This document shows, in pieces, positions 47,760-60,366 of a stretch of DNA of 64,000 nucleotides. The position numbers and the translations under genes were made by a program. Source of the DNA: Henckelia pumila. Taxonomy: Eukaryota > Streptophyta > Magnoliopsida > Lamiales > Gesneriaceae. The notes beneath the pieces are model-generated. The model worked only from the letters and a program-made list of their open reading frames with translations, was not told the origin of the DNA and ran no database searches. Each line of letters opens with the position of its first letter. Position 1 is the first letter of the stretch. The DNA lies in contig NC_133120.1 in NCBI RefSeq assembly GCF_033568475.1, positions 139,372,109 through 139,436,108 of the forward strand, written 5' to 3'.

Positions 47760-49008
47760 GATATGGCAAATGGATGTAAAGACTGCATTTCTTAATGGAA
47801 ACATTAAGGAAGAGATCTATATGACGCAGCCTGAGGGATACACATCCATGGGAAGCGAGCATAAGGTATGCAAGCTTCAGAGATCAATCTATGGTCTCAA
47901 ACAAGCATCAAGAAGTTGGAACCAGAAATTTGATGAAACAATAAAGGATTTTGGTTTCATCAAAAACCCGGAGGAACCATGCGTGTACAAGAAAGTAGTT
48001 AAGGATGCGGTAACATTCTTAGTACTTTATGTTGATGACATTCTACTCATGGGGAATGACGTAGGGATGTTGCAGTCAACAAAGATATGGTTATCAAGTA
48101 GATTCTCGATGAAGGATTTGGGTGAGGTCTCCTATATTCTTGGGATACAGATCTATAGAGATAGATCTAAGAGAATGATAGGACTTACTCAATTAACCTA
48201 CATCGAAACCATATTGAAAAGGTTTTCAATGGATGGGTCCAAGAGAGGACATCTACCTATGTGTCATGGAGTTTCTTTATCCAAGTCTATGTGTCCCAAG
48301 ACTGATTAAGAGATAGAGAAGATGACACACATACCATATGCATCAGCCATTGGTAGTATCATGTATGGGATGATATCTACCAGACCGGATGTGGCCTATG
48401 CTCTGAGCGTCACGAGCAGATATCAAGCCAATCCTGGTCAAATGCATTGGAAAGCCGTGAAGGATATTCTTAAGTACTTGCGAAGGACTAAGAATGTGTT
48501 CATGGTTTATGGAGGAAGAGAATTGAAGTTGGAAGGCTACACCGACTCTAGCTTCCAATGTGACGTGGATGACTCGAAATCAACCTCTGGATTTGTATTC
48601 GTGCTCAATGGCGGTGCTGTCTCTAGGAAGAGTTCCAAGAAAGACACCACAATGGATTCCACCACTGAGGCAGAATACATTGCAGCATCAGCTGCTGCTA
48701 AAGAGGCGGTTTGGATAAGGAAATTCATCCAAGAGTTGGGTGTAATTCCTGAAGCTGTTGGTCCAGTCCCGGTGTACTGTGACAACACGGGTGCCGTTGC
48801 TCAGGCAAAGGAGCCAAGGTCTCATCAGAAGTCCAAACACGTACTGAGAAAATACCACATCATCCGGGAGATTGTGGAAAGAGGAGACATCAGTGTCGAG
48901 AGAGTGGCCTCTACAGACAATATCGCTGATCCGCTTACTAAGCCCTTGCCAGGACCATTGTTTGACAAACATCGCGAAGCAATGGGATTACGTAGTATGA
49001 CTAGTTGA
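47760..49008 (+). pseudogene. Copia-A pol, right part: RT core and RNase H
   Basis: Resumes the frame cut at 40474. RT: WQMDVKTAFLNG, LKQASRSWNQKFDE and the LYVDDILL catalytic motif. RNase H: YTDSSFQCDVDDSKSTSG, STTEAEYIAAS and KSKHVLRKYH. The end is NIADPLTKPL, typical of copia pol. One in-frame TAA at 48307-48309 lies between RT and RNase H. After the stop codon comes the polypurine-like 'caagtgggaga' (49017-49027) and the LTR. Confidence 0.92.
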
Positions 49009-49028
49009 CTTTAGGGCAAGTGGGAGAT

Positions 49029-50905
49029 TGAAAGAGTGGGTGCCCGGTTAGCCAACTTGTGGCTAAGGGCTTTTATGACTCTATGTAAAACAATTTTTTG
49101 TTTAATATAATTTACACTTTTATAATGGTATTGACTTTATCTTTCTTCATATTGTTATATTATGATATAATATTGTTGTTTTGATAAAGACCTTGAATAT
49201 ACTATAGTGTATGTACGATGTGGTAACACATGGGGATGGCTATCATAAAACACATCTTATAGTCACTGTATATTCTAAACTGTTCCTAGTCAATTGAGCC
49301 GTCCGCAAAAAAAGGGATAAGGATCGCTCGAGATTGAGACTAGCATTTGCGATGCCGAGTACCACGTTTCATTGGTATGGAACATAGAGATGTTCAAAGC
49401 ATGCAAATGGATATTCATATGATTAATGATCGAACTATCCTATTCGGACTTTCCAAGTGGTTATCACTTATCGAGTGGATAAAGTCCGCGGTTTTGGTTG
49501 TACACCATTAGTCCTTATTACTTGAAACATCATTGAGACTCTATATGCTAGTACTGTACTTTGACTCGTTTACCGACTCTATTGGGGTCATCAGGTATCG
49601 GGATTGGGTACAGTTACGATACATATAGGAGTCGATGCTTTGTTGTCAAGGATTCACCACATACTTGCGAGTGTGGATATCCTATGCGATCTGAGGAGAT
49701 ATTAGTGTGATGAATCTCTGGCCAGAGTACATGATGTGTTTTAGGTTAATTGGTTATCCTAGTAACACATGCGATGTCACTAATAGATCTCTAAGATGTT
49801 GTGCATAGTTATCGAATCTCGAACGACTCTCGATGCACCAATGGTTGTTGATTCGATCGGGATATTTGGTTGAATGGACCGTACTGTACGCTAACCAAAA
49901 TCTATTGGTTCTTGCAGGCACTATCAGTAATACCTAGGGAATCATGGGGCGATGTTTCTAGACGCTCTTACCATGATTCGATGGGTAAGTCGGAAATTGT
50001 TGTTCCGAGTCACAAGGAGTTGTGAGCCCACGGCTAGCTGTATTCCTGAACCATTGAGGGTTACACAAGTAATGGATTACTAAAACCCCGTAGAGATAGT
50101 TAAATTTAAAGAGTTAAATTTAATAAAAGAGAAGTTGGACTTCTTAACTAAAGGGAGTGGGATTTCCTAAAATGACATAGGGATGGGCATTTTTGGAAAT
50201 CACTGAATTCGGATTCAGAAAAATTATCCTGACTCTAAAAGATGCAGAAATGATTTCTGTGCACATTGGTGAAATCAGTTTATCAATCGGAGTCACGATG
50301 AATTTTATATTAATTTCTATAACAACGGGCTTGGCTTGTTGGGCTTAAATTATGGATTGTGGGCTTTAAGGAGTTAGAGTCCTGATACAATTATAACTAG
50401 AAATTATCTATAAATAGAGGTGTTGGGTTCGAAAATCAAAGACTTTGAGTCTTATAATTTTCGAAATTACACTCTAAATATTTGAAGGGGATTTTCGAAA
50501 TCCTCTGTCCCTTTCGGAGAAAATTCGGCTTGTGATTTTTATGAAAAATTACAATCTGAATTAACAGATCATATCTGTTTATTCTCTACGCAAACTTCTG
50601 ATTGATTTCTAGTGCAGTCAATCAGAGGGTTTTGTTTTCTATTCGTGGACCTGATTGAAGAAACGTTCGTTCATCAGTTCCGGGGATATACAACAAGAGC
50701 AGATTAAATTCTGTTGGTGTCCATAATCTCGCTTCGAGATTTTAAGGTAAAATATTTAATTGTGATTATTTATTTTACTTACACAATTTAATCGTAAAAG
50801 TTTTGATACCCAGATATGGAATCGTTCCATATTAATAAAATAAATTTTTAAACTTCCGCTGCACCGGGTATCAATTCTAATTGATCTGAACACCGTTTTC
50901 CAACA
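49029..50905 (+). repeat. 3' LTR of Copia-A
   Basis: 1877 bp, pairs with 35550-37425; followed by TSD ACACC. Confidence 0.94.
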
Positions 50906-50910
50906 ACACC

Positions 50911-51101
50911 AACAATGGTGCCGAAAGCTGCAAAGATTATAATATTTCTTTCACCTAGTAACTATCAAAGAAATTTTAAGGTGAAAATGAACCTAATGTA
51001 AGGTGCAAATTATCAACATGTTCAACAAGTGAACAAATGCCTTGAATGTTTATCATAGATCGAAGTTTTCCACAATACATGTGATTTGTATTTCGAAGTT
51101 C
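50911..51101. other. Flank of Copia-A
   Basis: Non-coding; would be the 3' flank of the gene relic on minus. Confidence 0.4.
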
Positions 51102-51502
51102 TCACTCAAGGCCAAGTTCTCTCTTCAATTGAGCTAAGGTCGCTTCAATCTCATCAATACTATCATCAATGCTACTGGATTTACTAGACCCCTTCTGATC
51201 GGTGGTTGCAGTCTCCTTTGTTTCATCAAGCAAAAATCCTTTGGAAAATTTTGATCGTTCTTTTCAGATGCCTCTGTATCTGTGATATTCAACACTTTCT
51301 CCAAGAACTCGACGAACTCTTCCCCAATATCCTGTCACACGCCCAATAAAGAACTATAAGTCGTCAAAAAAATGGTGTGAATTATATGGCCACCCTCTAA
51401 AGTTTGTCTCTCCTGGTTTAGATAATTAAAACGACATCCAAGAGATTTTGATGTTACCAAAATTTTACCTTGAGTTCGGTCTGGTAGAACGGATCTTCCA
51501 AT
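51102..51502 (-). pseudogene. Two-exon C-terminal relic of an unidentified nuclear gene
   Basis: Minus strand. Exon 51502-51469 (LEDPFYQTELK) joins exon 51331-51102 (DIGEEFVEFLEKVLNITDTE) at clean GT/AG sites in frame. A 1-nt shift near 51266-51275 separates this from the second frame. That frame runs FLLDETKETATTDQKG, then SIDEIEATLAQLKRELGLE, to a TGA at 51102-51104. The composition and splice sites say it was a real gene. No upstream exons are seen beyond 51502. I do not recognise the family with confidence. It may be a truncated copy, or a live gene's end with a sequence error. Confidence 0.55.
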
Positions 51503-52410
51503 CTGTCAACACACGGGTCGAGTGGGAAAAATAGAGCTCTACACGGACAAAAACTGGGTTAAGGGGATGCCAAAGGTGTGTTCAACGTGACCCCTCCGAA
51601 GCCTAAATCAGTGCTTAGATTATGAAGCTTAAGAGCGTAATAAAGTTGAGATAGCAAGATAATATGAGTGGGTGAATGTGTGAGTAAAAGTGAATGTGTA
51701 AAACCATAAGAAATACATGGTATTCATAGAGGCAGGAGGGGTCGTTACCTCGTAGGAGTAGAATTCTCATTAGAGTGGAGTTATATACGAGGTAGGAGAC
51801 TTATACCAGTAGAACTCAGTTACTATGGCAGTTAGGACTCTGAGCTGACATGATAATCTCATCGTAGTCCCTAGTTTATCGGGATCTTCCGTAATCTTTT
51901 ACAGATCTCCATTCCAATGTTCTTATGTATTTAACAAGACTTCCCTTGTCAGGCCCGGTTCGGCCTTCTTCCCTATCCAGTAGGGCTCGACCCATTGGGC
52001 TCAGCATCTGGGCTCAACCATTAACTTATCTTTCTGGATCTGTGTATTGTTTTGGGCCTTCATAAGGCTTCAACTTTTAATATAATAGGGTCTAGTGAAT
52101 TTGGGACAATTTTCCTGAGTATGGTCTAATGGGTTCGGGTCGAACCAGACCCTAATATTTTTAGGAAGCATCAAAAGTACCTCTCCCTTCTGGTCTAAAT
52201 GAAGTATGAAGTTTAGACCATGTGGTCTGGTCGGATACCTAGCCCGACCCATTAGGGTTGTGTTCTTCACACGTGTTGGGCGAAACAGTGTGTCGCATTG
52301 CACGGTCCAGATCTTAATTTTTGTCACCTTCTGAATGGACGACCAAGATTTCCCAACGGTATGGTTCGCGAGGCAGTCAGCTCTGTGGCGTGGCTTCAAC
52401 CTGGCCTTTG
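51503..52410. other. Moderately GC intergenic DNA, probably repetitive, not identified
   Basis: Words such as 'gacccctccgaagcctaaatc' and 'ggcccggttcggcc' recall plant repeat DNA. I found no terminal repeats or TSD. The 109-codon minus frame at 52070-52399 has no motif and is not called as a gene. Confidence 0.35.
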
Positions 52411-52870
52411 ATTAGGGATGGCAATGGGCCAGGTTTAAACCCGACCCCGTGCTAAACCCGCCCCGGACGAGGAGCGGGTTCAAACCCGATCAAACGGGTT
52501 TCGAAGCGGGGCGGGGCGGGTCCGGAGACGGGTCCCGGGTTTGGGTGGACCCGCCCCGGACCCGCCCCGGACCCGCCCCGTATATATATATATTTATATA
52601 AAATATATTATACATATTTAATATATATATATATAATATAATAATAATATGCATATAAAATAATAATATACTGTATATAATATATATAATAATAATATAC
52701 TATATAATTATATATATATATATACAGTATGTAGTGCGTAGTATATATATATATATATTTAAAATATATATAAGGTATACATTATATATATACATTTCAT
52801 ATAAAATAAATAAAAATATATAAATGCATGTAAATATATTTTATATTATACATAATAATATATTCAAGAC
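52411..52870. repeat. GC-rich cccgcccc repeat followed by a TA-rich microsatellite tract
   Basis: 'gggatggcaatgggcc' begins a block of 'aacccg' and 'ggacccgccccg' words, three tandem copies of the latter at about 52549-52580. It resembles the abundant non-autonomous plant elements that start with gggatggcaatggg. The right part (52580-52860) is nearly pure TA/ATA. The right end of any element is not clear. Confidence 0.5.
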
Positions 52871-53971
52871 CAAATGACTACAAATCATCATCAACAAAAT
52901 CACTCAGATGATTGAAGTACCTCGAGACATGGCATGATGATTTTTTAGTTGGACAAATTATCTAAAGGAAAATTGAATGAAGTAATTTTCTTTTCAGAAA
53001 CAAATGAAAACAAACACAAACATTTTAAAAAGTCATAGACAGTATATAAGGTTTTCAGCAGGAGAGTGCATGTTACTATCAAAGTCATAGAACTCTTCCT
53101 CGACTCTTGTCCTAGATTGGTATGTTCCAGTTGTATGCATGCTTAATCCTCATAAACATTTCTTGAGCACCAAGTTGTATGCAAGATGACACAAATATAA
53201 AAGAAATAACGTCAAAGCAATTATATAAAAACTGGAACACATGATTCACAGATTATTGTTGACCCTGTGAGACGTAGATGAAAAAAAATCTAAACAATGA
53301 ACATGATGCAAATCATGGGATATAGAATAGGAAAAACCATGGTTTCAAGCAATGAATTGAAAACAATGGGTAGGTTAAGATAAAAATGATTGAAATGTCA
53401 ACTCTTAACTGCCTTCGTCACATGTTTAACATTTTTTCGTGCAAAGTGCGCATAAGTCGTTGTACAAGTAATTATCATGAAAAGAAAATGATATTGGCAG
53501 TAAGATAACTAGTAAGATAACTCTGGCAGGATCCTTTTATATATACTAGCAATCGTCCCACATGATTTTCACATGCTCGATAATTTAATTATTTTAAAAA
53601 ATATATCACAGTGAAAAAATATGAGAGTTTTGATATAAAGTAGAGAGTATTTGAAAAACATTATGTAGATAATTTTATAAGAATTGATAAATGGTGAAAT
53701 TTGAAAAAGAAGATAGATATAAAAGAAGATAATGATGTTAGAGAAATTTGGAGATAATTTAGTCATTTAAGATCTAATATAAAAAAGAGGTAACATAAAA
53801 GATAGGTGTGTTAAATTTAGGAGGTAAATTAAATTGAAGGAATTTTTTGTGTGATTTGATATACAAAAAATGGTTAGTATAAGAGATGAAACTATTATAT
53901 AATAATAATAATGTGTGTATATATATATATATACGTATATATATATATATATATCTTATATCTCTTCTATA
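52871..53971. other. Intergenic AT-rich DNA, no gene recognised
   Basis: Short frames only; (TA)n run at about 53914-53954. Confidence 0.5.
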
Positions 53972-54162
53972 CTATTAAGTTGAGTAACACTCATGTGAGA
54001 CGGTCTCATCCGTGAGACGGGTCAATCCTACCTATATTTATAATAATAAGTAATACTTTTGGCATAAAATATAATACTTTTTAATGAATAACTCATATAA
54101 AAGACCCGTCTCAAAAAAATTACCCTTGAGACCGTCTCATAGAAGTTTTTGTCTATTAAGTT
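53972..54162. mobile_element. 171-bp MITE with 10-bp TSD
   Basis: CTATTAAGTT at 53972-53981 and 54153-54162 flanks inverted ends sharing TGAGACGGTCTCA and TGAGACGGGTC. The TGAGACGGTCTCA word is itself palindromic. TSD length fits a Mutator-like non-autonomous element. Confidence 0.8.
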
Positions 54163-54629
54163 TGAGGTCTACGTAGTAACTACTTTTGGTAAGTTATTAC
54201 ATACCATTTTTTGTCTCCAAAATACTCTTACCCATAACTACCATGATTATTTTTAAATAAAATAAATAATCAAAATTTAATAACAAAAAAACATAGCATA
54301 AAATATAAAATTACTCAATTCTTATTACATTTCATATAAAAGTTTATTATACACGACAAAAATTTAATTTATATGCATGCATCGTGTGCATATGTTTACT
54401 AGTATTATATATATAAAATATCGGGCAGAATCTTCAATCCTGTATAAAATAGAATATTAAATTCATCCACATTGTTCTTCTTTTAATCACACCTAGAACT
54501 CCCATTTCTTTATCCCATTATCAACATTTGATTTGGTATGGATCAATCTCTATTCAATACAAACTTTCTCAACTAGATTTCCATCAATAGTAAACTAGGA
54601 CAGACTAACAAAGAGTTAAAATTTGTCAA
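54163..54629. other. Intergenic AT-rich DNA
   Basis: No features recognised. Confidence 0.5.
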
Positions 54630-54634
54630 CATAT

Positions 54635-55071
54635 TGTTGGTCCCAAATGCGGCATTACGAGATAGATACTATGGAAATTGAAGAATAAAATAGACACCAA
54701 GATTTACGTGGAAAACCCCCAAAGTTATTAAAGTAAAAACCACGGGCAAGACCAAAAGATTCCACTATAATATTTGGAGAATTACAACCTATCTCTGTGT
54801 TTCCAAAGAGACACACACTCTCTTAATACAGGAAAAAACATATCTCACAAATATATATAGAAACACACTCAAAACACTTGAATGTTTAACTGAAGAAATG
54901 AACTCGAGATGGGATGCTCTGAAGAATGAAATGAGAGATCTATATATAGGTGCAAATCTTCGGTCTGAACATGAGAAAGAAAATTCTTAATTAAATTGTC
55001 CTTCTTTGCTGTACGTACAAGTTGCATGTCTTGTTGTCCTCATTTCCCTCATTTGACCATTCAAACTGACA
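54635..55071 (-). repeat. 3' LTR of the Tork-like copia element
   Basis: 437 bp, reading TGTCAGTTTG...GGGACCAACA on minus. TATA-like 'tatatatag' lies at about 54939-54948 on minus. Preceded on minus by the polypurine tract CCAAGTGGGAGAA (55072-55085). Confidence 0.8.
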
Positions 55072-55146
55072 TTTCTCCCACTTGGAGATTTGATTGAGTA
55101 TCAAACACATCTCCACACATCCTTTCAATCTTGCCATTCCTGCTGC

Positions 55147-58100
55147 TTACGTTTCTGCTAGGCCACTTGAGGATCTACACCACTCGAACTTATCAGTATT
55201 CACTAGCTTGGTCAGAACATCAGCTATGTTATCCTTTGTATGGATTTTCTGCATATCCACACTTCCTTCCTCTACTACTTCCCGAACAAAGTGAAATTGA
55301 ACTCCAATGTGTTTAGTCCTGGAATGAAAGGCTGGATTCCTTGCAATGTGCAAGGTACTCTGACCGTCACAAAACAGAGGAATCTTTTCTTGTTTGTGCC
55401 CAAGCTCCTCCAATAACCTTTTAATCCAGATTGCCTTCTTGCAAGCTTGAGTAGCTGCCATGTATTCTGCCTCCGTTGTAGATAACGCTACAACTGTTTG
55501 CAGTTTTAAAACCCAGCTGACTGCACCTCCTGCAACTGTAAACACATAACCTGTAGTAGATTTTCTTTTATCTGGATCACCTGCGTAGTCAGAATCCACA
55601 TAGCCCTTGAGTGTAAAATCTGATCCTCCAAAACATAATGCAGCATTCGAGGTACCCTTAATGTATCTAAGGATCCTCTTAATCATGCTCCAATGCTCTT
55701 TTCCAGGATTCGCCATATACCGACTGACTGCTCCCACTGCTTGTGCAATGTCTGGTCTAGTACAGATCATAGCGAACATTAAACTTCCCACTGCTGATGC
55801 ATACGGTACTCGAGACATCTCCATCTTCTCTGCTTCACTGCTAGGACACATCTCAGAAGATAACTTGAAGTTAATAGGAGGAGGGGTTGAAACTGGCTTA
55901 CTATCTTGCAAGTTGAAGCGCTGCAAGACTTTCTTCAAATAATTTTTCTGAGAAAGCCAAATCTTCATGTTGCTTCTGTCTCGGTGAACTTGCATCCCTA
56001 GAATCTTGTTTGCTGGTCCCAAGTCCTTCATATCATATTTCCTAGCCAACTGTGCCTTCAATTCTTGGACCCGATCTTTGTTGGGCCTGCTACCAACATG
56101 TCGTCCACGTACAACAGCAAAATGATATAATCATCATCACCAAACCTCTTGAAATACGTACAAGGGTCTGCACTGAGTTTGTTGTACCCAAGGCTCATGA
56201 TATAAGAATCAAATCTCTTGTACCAACACCTCGGCGCTTGTTTGAGACCGTACAGAGATTTTTTCAACCTGCAAACCAAGTTCTCTTTGCCTTTTTCTGC
56301 AAAACCTTTTGGCTGGAGCATATAGATTTCTTCTTCAAGATCACCATGAAGAAATGCCATTTTCACATCTAGCTGGTTTAGATGTAGGTCAAACACCGCA
56401 CACATTGCTAATACTACTCTGACCGTTGAAAGTCAAACCACATGAGAAAATATCTCGTTGAAGTCGATACCTTCTTTCTGAGCGTACCCTTTGACAACCA
56501 ATCTCGCACGATACCGCTCCACTTGGTTATTGCCATCACGCTTGATCTTATAGACCCATCTGTTACCGATAGTTTTCCTCCCTCGTGGTAGTGGAACAAG
56601 ATCCCAAGTTTTGTTTCTGTCCAATGCTTCCAATTCTTCCTGCATCGCTGTCATCCACAGGGATACATCCGAGTTTTGAGTAGCCTCATGGAAACTCGAT
56701 GGCTCACCATCCTCTGTTAATAGACAATATGCAATATTACTTTCAGTGACATAATCTGAAAGCCAACCTGGTGGTCTTCTTTCTCGAGTTGACTGCCTCA
56801 CTTTGGAAACCTCTGACTCAACTGGTTCTTGTACCTCGTGCTCTGGTACTGCTTCACAAGAAACTTAATCTTCATCTGTCTTATCCTCCACCTGAATGAC
56901 AGTAGTTTTTGAATTCTGTGTGCCTTTGTCTCCCTTCACTTTATCTTCCTCGAAGATAACATCTCTGCTGATGATAAGCTTGTGGACAGTAGGATCCCAC
57001 AAGCGAAACCCCTTTACTCCATCAGCATAGCCCAAGAAGATACACTTTCTGGATTTGGAATCCAACTTCGATCTTTCTTGATCATTATACAACACGTACA
57101 CCGGAATTCCAAATGTATGTAATCGAGAATAATCAGCTAGCTTGCCAGTCCACACCTCCATCAGAGTCTTCAAATCAATCGCCACTGAAGGAGAGCGATT
57201 GATGATGTAAGAAGCGGTTTTGACTGCTTCTGCCCAAAATGACTTGGCTAGACCCGCAGTACTCAACATGGCCCTTGTTCTGTCCAACAAAGTTCTGTTC
57301 ATCCGCTCCGCCACTCTATTCTGCTGAGGCATGTAAGCCGTCGTGAACTGTCTTTTGATGCCCTCGTGCTGACAAAATGCATCAAACTCATCACTGGTAT
57401 ATTCTCCTCCATTGTCAATCCTCAAACACTTGATTTTCTTATCAGAATCAAGTTCAACCCGCGCTTTGAAAACTTTGAAGACTTCGAAAACATCTGAATT
57501 CTTCTTGATTGGATACACCCAACATCTCCTAGAGAAATCATCAATAAACGAGATAAAGTATCTCGCTCCTCCTAGGGATACCACCGGTGCTTGCCAAACA
57601 TCAGAATGAATCAGCTCCAATCTGCCTTTGCTCTTGGCAGTAGATGTGCCAAACTTTAATCTGTGTTGTTTACTGGTAACACAATGCTCACAAAAGGGTA
57701 AAGTCACTTTTGTAAGCCCCGACAACAGCTTCCGTTCTGAGAGAATCTTCATTCCTCGTTCTGACATATGCCCAAGCTTTCTATGCCACAACATTGTAGA
57801 TTCTTCCCCCGAACCAATTGATGCAACAGCTAGTTCCGACTCTTTGTGTGTTTCTCCCAACAATACATACAGATTTGCAGCAAATTTTTCCGCCTTCATA
57901 ACCACAAGCGCGCCTTTCACAATCTTCATGATCCCTTTCTCGATACGGGTTTTGCACCCAATATCATCCAATTGCCCCAAAGACAAAAGATTTTTTGTCA
58001 GGCCCTTCACATGTCGTACCTCCTGTATGGTGCAAATAGTGCCATCAAACATTTTGATTTTGATGGTACCGACCTCAGCGATTTCCAAGGCATTATCATT

Positions 58101-58478
58101 TCCCATGAATACAGATCCTCCTGAGACTGGTTCATACTGATTGAACCATTCTCTCCTTGACGTCATGTGCCACGTCTCTCCTGAATCCATAATCCATGCA
58201 TCACAAAATTTGTGTCTGCCTTCCGCAACTGTTGCTGCTTCGCTGAATAGTATTTCACCACTTCCTGAAGTACTGGCCACATTTCCTTGAGATCCTTTCT
58301 CGATGCTCTTCGTACACTCTCTCTTGAAGTGCCCTTTACCGCCACATTTAAAGCAGTAAATATTCTTCTTCTTACTTCTTGACTTGGATCTACCATATCT
58401 GTGGCTCCCACTGGAGTCACGCTCCGTCAATCTTCCTCTCGTCATCGGTAAAGCCTCTGCTTGCTTCGATGTTGCCAA
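55147..58478 (-). pseudogene. Tork-like copia pol: zinc knuckle, protease, integrase, RT, RNase H
   Basis: Read on minus. CCHC knuckle (CFKCGGKGHFKREC). Protease active site DSGETWHM, where alanine usually follows DSG. Integrase finger (HRKLGHMSE to CEHCV) and core (IHSDVW, RIDNGGEYTS, AERMNRTL; PQQNR where PQQNG is usual). A TAA near 56862 after KTDED, then RT (GNRWVYKIKR, ARLVVKGYAQKEG). A TGA at 56433-56435 sits inside RT. VDDMLVAG (about 56090) carries the catalytic DD, and the frame shifts by one base just after. The RT end and RNase H follow (VDSDYAGDPDKRKSTTG, STTEAEYMAA, KDNIADVLTK). Same order as Tnt1-like elements. Not functional. Confidence 0.9.
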
Positions 58479-58499
58479 CCTATCTTCCTTGTTCCTTTG

Positions 58500-58983
58500 A
58501 CGACTCTCTTCTCTAAGAACCGCAGTTAAGATGTCGTCAAAATTTAAATTATCCGAAAGAACATTGTTGGTAACATTGATGATGAGTTGATCATATGAAT
58601 CTGGTAGACTTTGAAGTAGAAGCTCCGCACGTTCTTTTTCCTCTATTTATGCCCCATAGAGGTGAGCGGCGAAAATAGAGTATTCAGTGTGTTGATATGG
58701 TCGGTCATCGATGAGGATTCCGCCATCTGAAGAGTATAAAGTTTTCTCTTTAGGAAAATCTTGTTGTGTAGTGACTTGACCTCGTACAATTTTGCCAGAG
58801 TATCCCAAATAACTTTTGCATCTTTTATTTCAGAGATACTTGACAAAACTTCATTCGTTATAGCCAAGTGCAAATTGGCAACAGCATTGTGATTCATTTC
58901 GTTCCGCTTTTGATCGTCCATGACGTCTGCCGGTCTATCTCTAATAGCTGCCAAGCAACGCTCCTTTGTTAGAATTGCTTGCA
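58500..58983 (-). pseudogene. Tork-like copia gag, truncated and frameshifted
   Basis: Minus strand, from the insertion point of the Tekay LTR: KERCLAAIRDRP, NAVANLHLAITNEVLSSI and KLYEVKSLHNKIFLKRKLYT are typical copia gag. A 1-nt deletion near 58650 after LTSMGHK shifts the frame. The continuation (ERAELLLQSLPDSYDQLI) runs into the zinc-knuckle frame at 58478. The gag N-terminus is replaced by LTR sequence right of 58983. Confidence 0.85.
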
Positions 58984-60292
58984 TGTAGTAGCCCGTACCA
59001 AAATCAGTAATTAAGGAATTAATCATAATTACTTGGGAAGAGTTCGGAAGCTCCGAATGTGAGTTCGGAAGCTCCGAACAGGATCGGAAGCTCCGATGCA
59101 GGATCGGAAGCTCCGATGGTATTACGTCATCCATGACGTGTGGTTAGATCGGAAGCTCCGATTAGGATCGGAAGCTCCGATCACCCCTATCCGAAGTCAA
59201 CAAGTGATATTTTGACACGTGGCAGATCAGGATCTTCGGAAGCTCCGATGGCAGGATCGAACGTTCCGATCGAGGATCGGAGGCTCCGATCGTTGTCTAT
59301 AAATAGAAGGCCGAGAATTCATTTTCAATTGCCAATTCCGGATTTCCTCTCTACTCTAGTCGTATTCGAGTTGTTCTAGCCTTCCTAGGCTTGACCCAGG
59401 AGTCGTCGAGGCGTTCGATAGTCGTAGCGGAGTTGTGCCCAAGTTCTGGAGGCATCGACATCAAAGGGCTAACGACGGACGAAGGTATAGCTTTTGCTTC
59501 CTATAAATATTTAGGAGTATGCAATAGCTTAGTTAAGGCTTTTAGAGCACTTTAATGATAGTATTATCATTTGGCAGTGTAGAGCAGACTATAGGCGTGG
59601 ACCTAGAGTTGGTAGAGCTTGCACTGATTTGAGGTACGGAAGTACTGTTCGAGATATCCTGACTGAGTATGCATGTATTATATGATTTCATGGTTTATAT
59701 GTCATTGATTTATGCTGCATTCATTTGCATACTGAGCTATCTCCTTCGAGATGTCTGTTAGTAGGGTTTTTCCCTATCCTGTTAGTGGTTGAACTTCCAT
59801 CGATTTGGGTCCGGCATATCCACTGGTATTATGGTATGGGAGCCACCTCCTGAAGCGACGGCACAGCGTGCTACATACCAGGGCCCGGTCTGTCTCTGTT
59901 ATCTGATCCTTAACCTCGAGTTTATAGGGAGTTTACTTTGCATGCATGTATAATCATACTCTCGTACTGAGCGTTTTATGCTCACGTCTCGTACTCTGTG
60001 TTTCTGGACACCCTATTCCATGGGGCATGTTTGCGATTGGACGAGGCAGGTGGATCCAAGAGGGGTTAGGCAGTTGTTGGCCAGCTGGAGCTTCGCCTAG
60101 GTTTTATTCTGTTGTTATTAGATTTTTTCAATTGTTCGATCTGGTTGTATAATATTTGGGTATTTACAGATTCCTTTACTTGGGATTGTATAATGTTTAT
60201 GGTTTCCGCAGTTTTATTCTGATATCCATTTAATTAAGTTAATTGCATGCCTAAGTTCAGTTTAGTAGGTGATCCAAGTAAGGGTCACTACA
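58984..60292 (+). repeat. Tekay-type LTR
   Basis: 1309 bp, homologous to 40475-41807, with the U3 quasi-palindrome cluster at 59041-59293 and TATAAATA near 59298. Confidence 0.92.
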
Positions 60293-60366
60293 TTTATGAT
60301 ATCAGAGCATGCATAGTATTCTTGGATTTAGACTCTGCATAAGGTAACCGTGAGGTGCTTTTGTAG

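Larger units (their letters stand above)
35545..50910 (+). mobile_element. Complete Ty1/copia element Copia-A, with a Tekay element inserted inside
   Basis: LTRs at 35550-37425 and 49029-50905 (TGAAAGAG...CCAACA). TSD ACACC at 35545-35549 and 50906-50910. Removing the nested element (40475-47754 plus one TSD copy) leaves about 8.1 kb. The LTRs differ at roughly 30-35 positions by eye, slightly more than those of the nested element, consistent with the order of insertion. The coding region is heavily deleted: a gag tail, a protease start, then a jump to mid-integrase, RT and RNase H. It was probably mobilised in trans. I did not assign the copia lineage. Confidence 0.93.
54630..58983 (-). mobile_element. 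Ty1/copia element of Tork/Tnt1 type, minus strand, 3' portion
   Basis: Left boundary TSD candidate CATAT (54630-54634). 3' LTR 54635-55071, polypurine tract, RNase H, RT, integrase, protease and most of gag, all on minus. The gag is cut at 58983/58984 by a Tekay LTR. The missing gag start and 5' LTR should lie right of the window. Coding is broken by two frameshifts and at least two stops, so this is an old copy. Confidence 0.9.

Noticed and set aside
52070-52399. 109-codon minus frame
   Set aside because: No motif, no neighbouring exons, and composition of repeat DNA.
57628-58140. 170-codon plus frame
   Set aside because: Opposite strand of the copia integrase/protease coding region.
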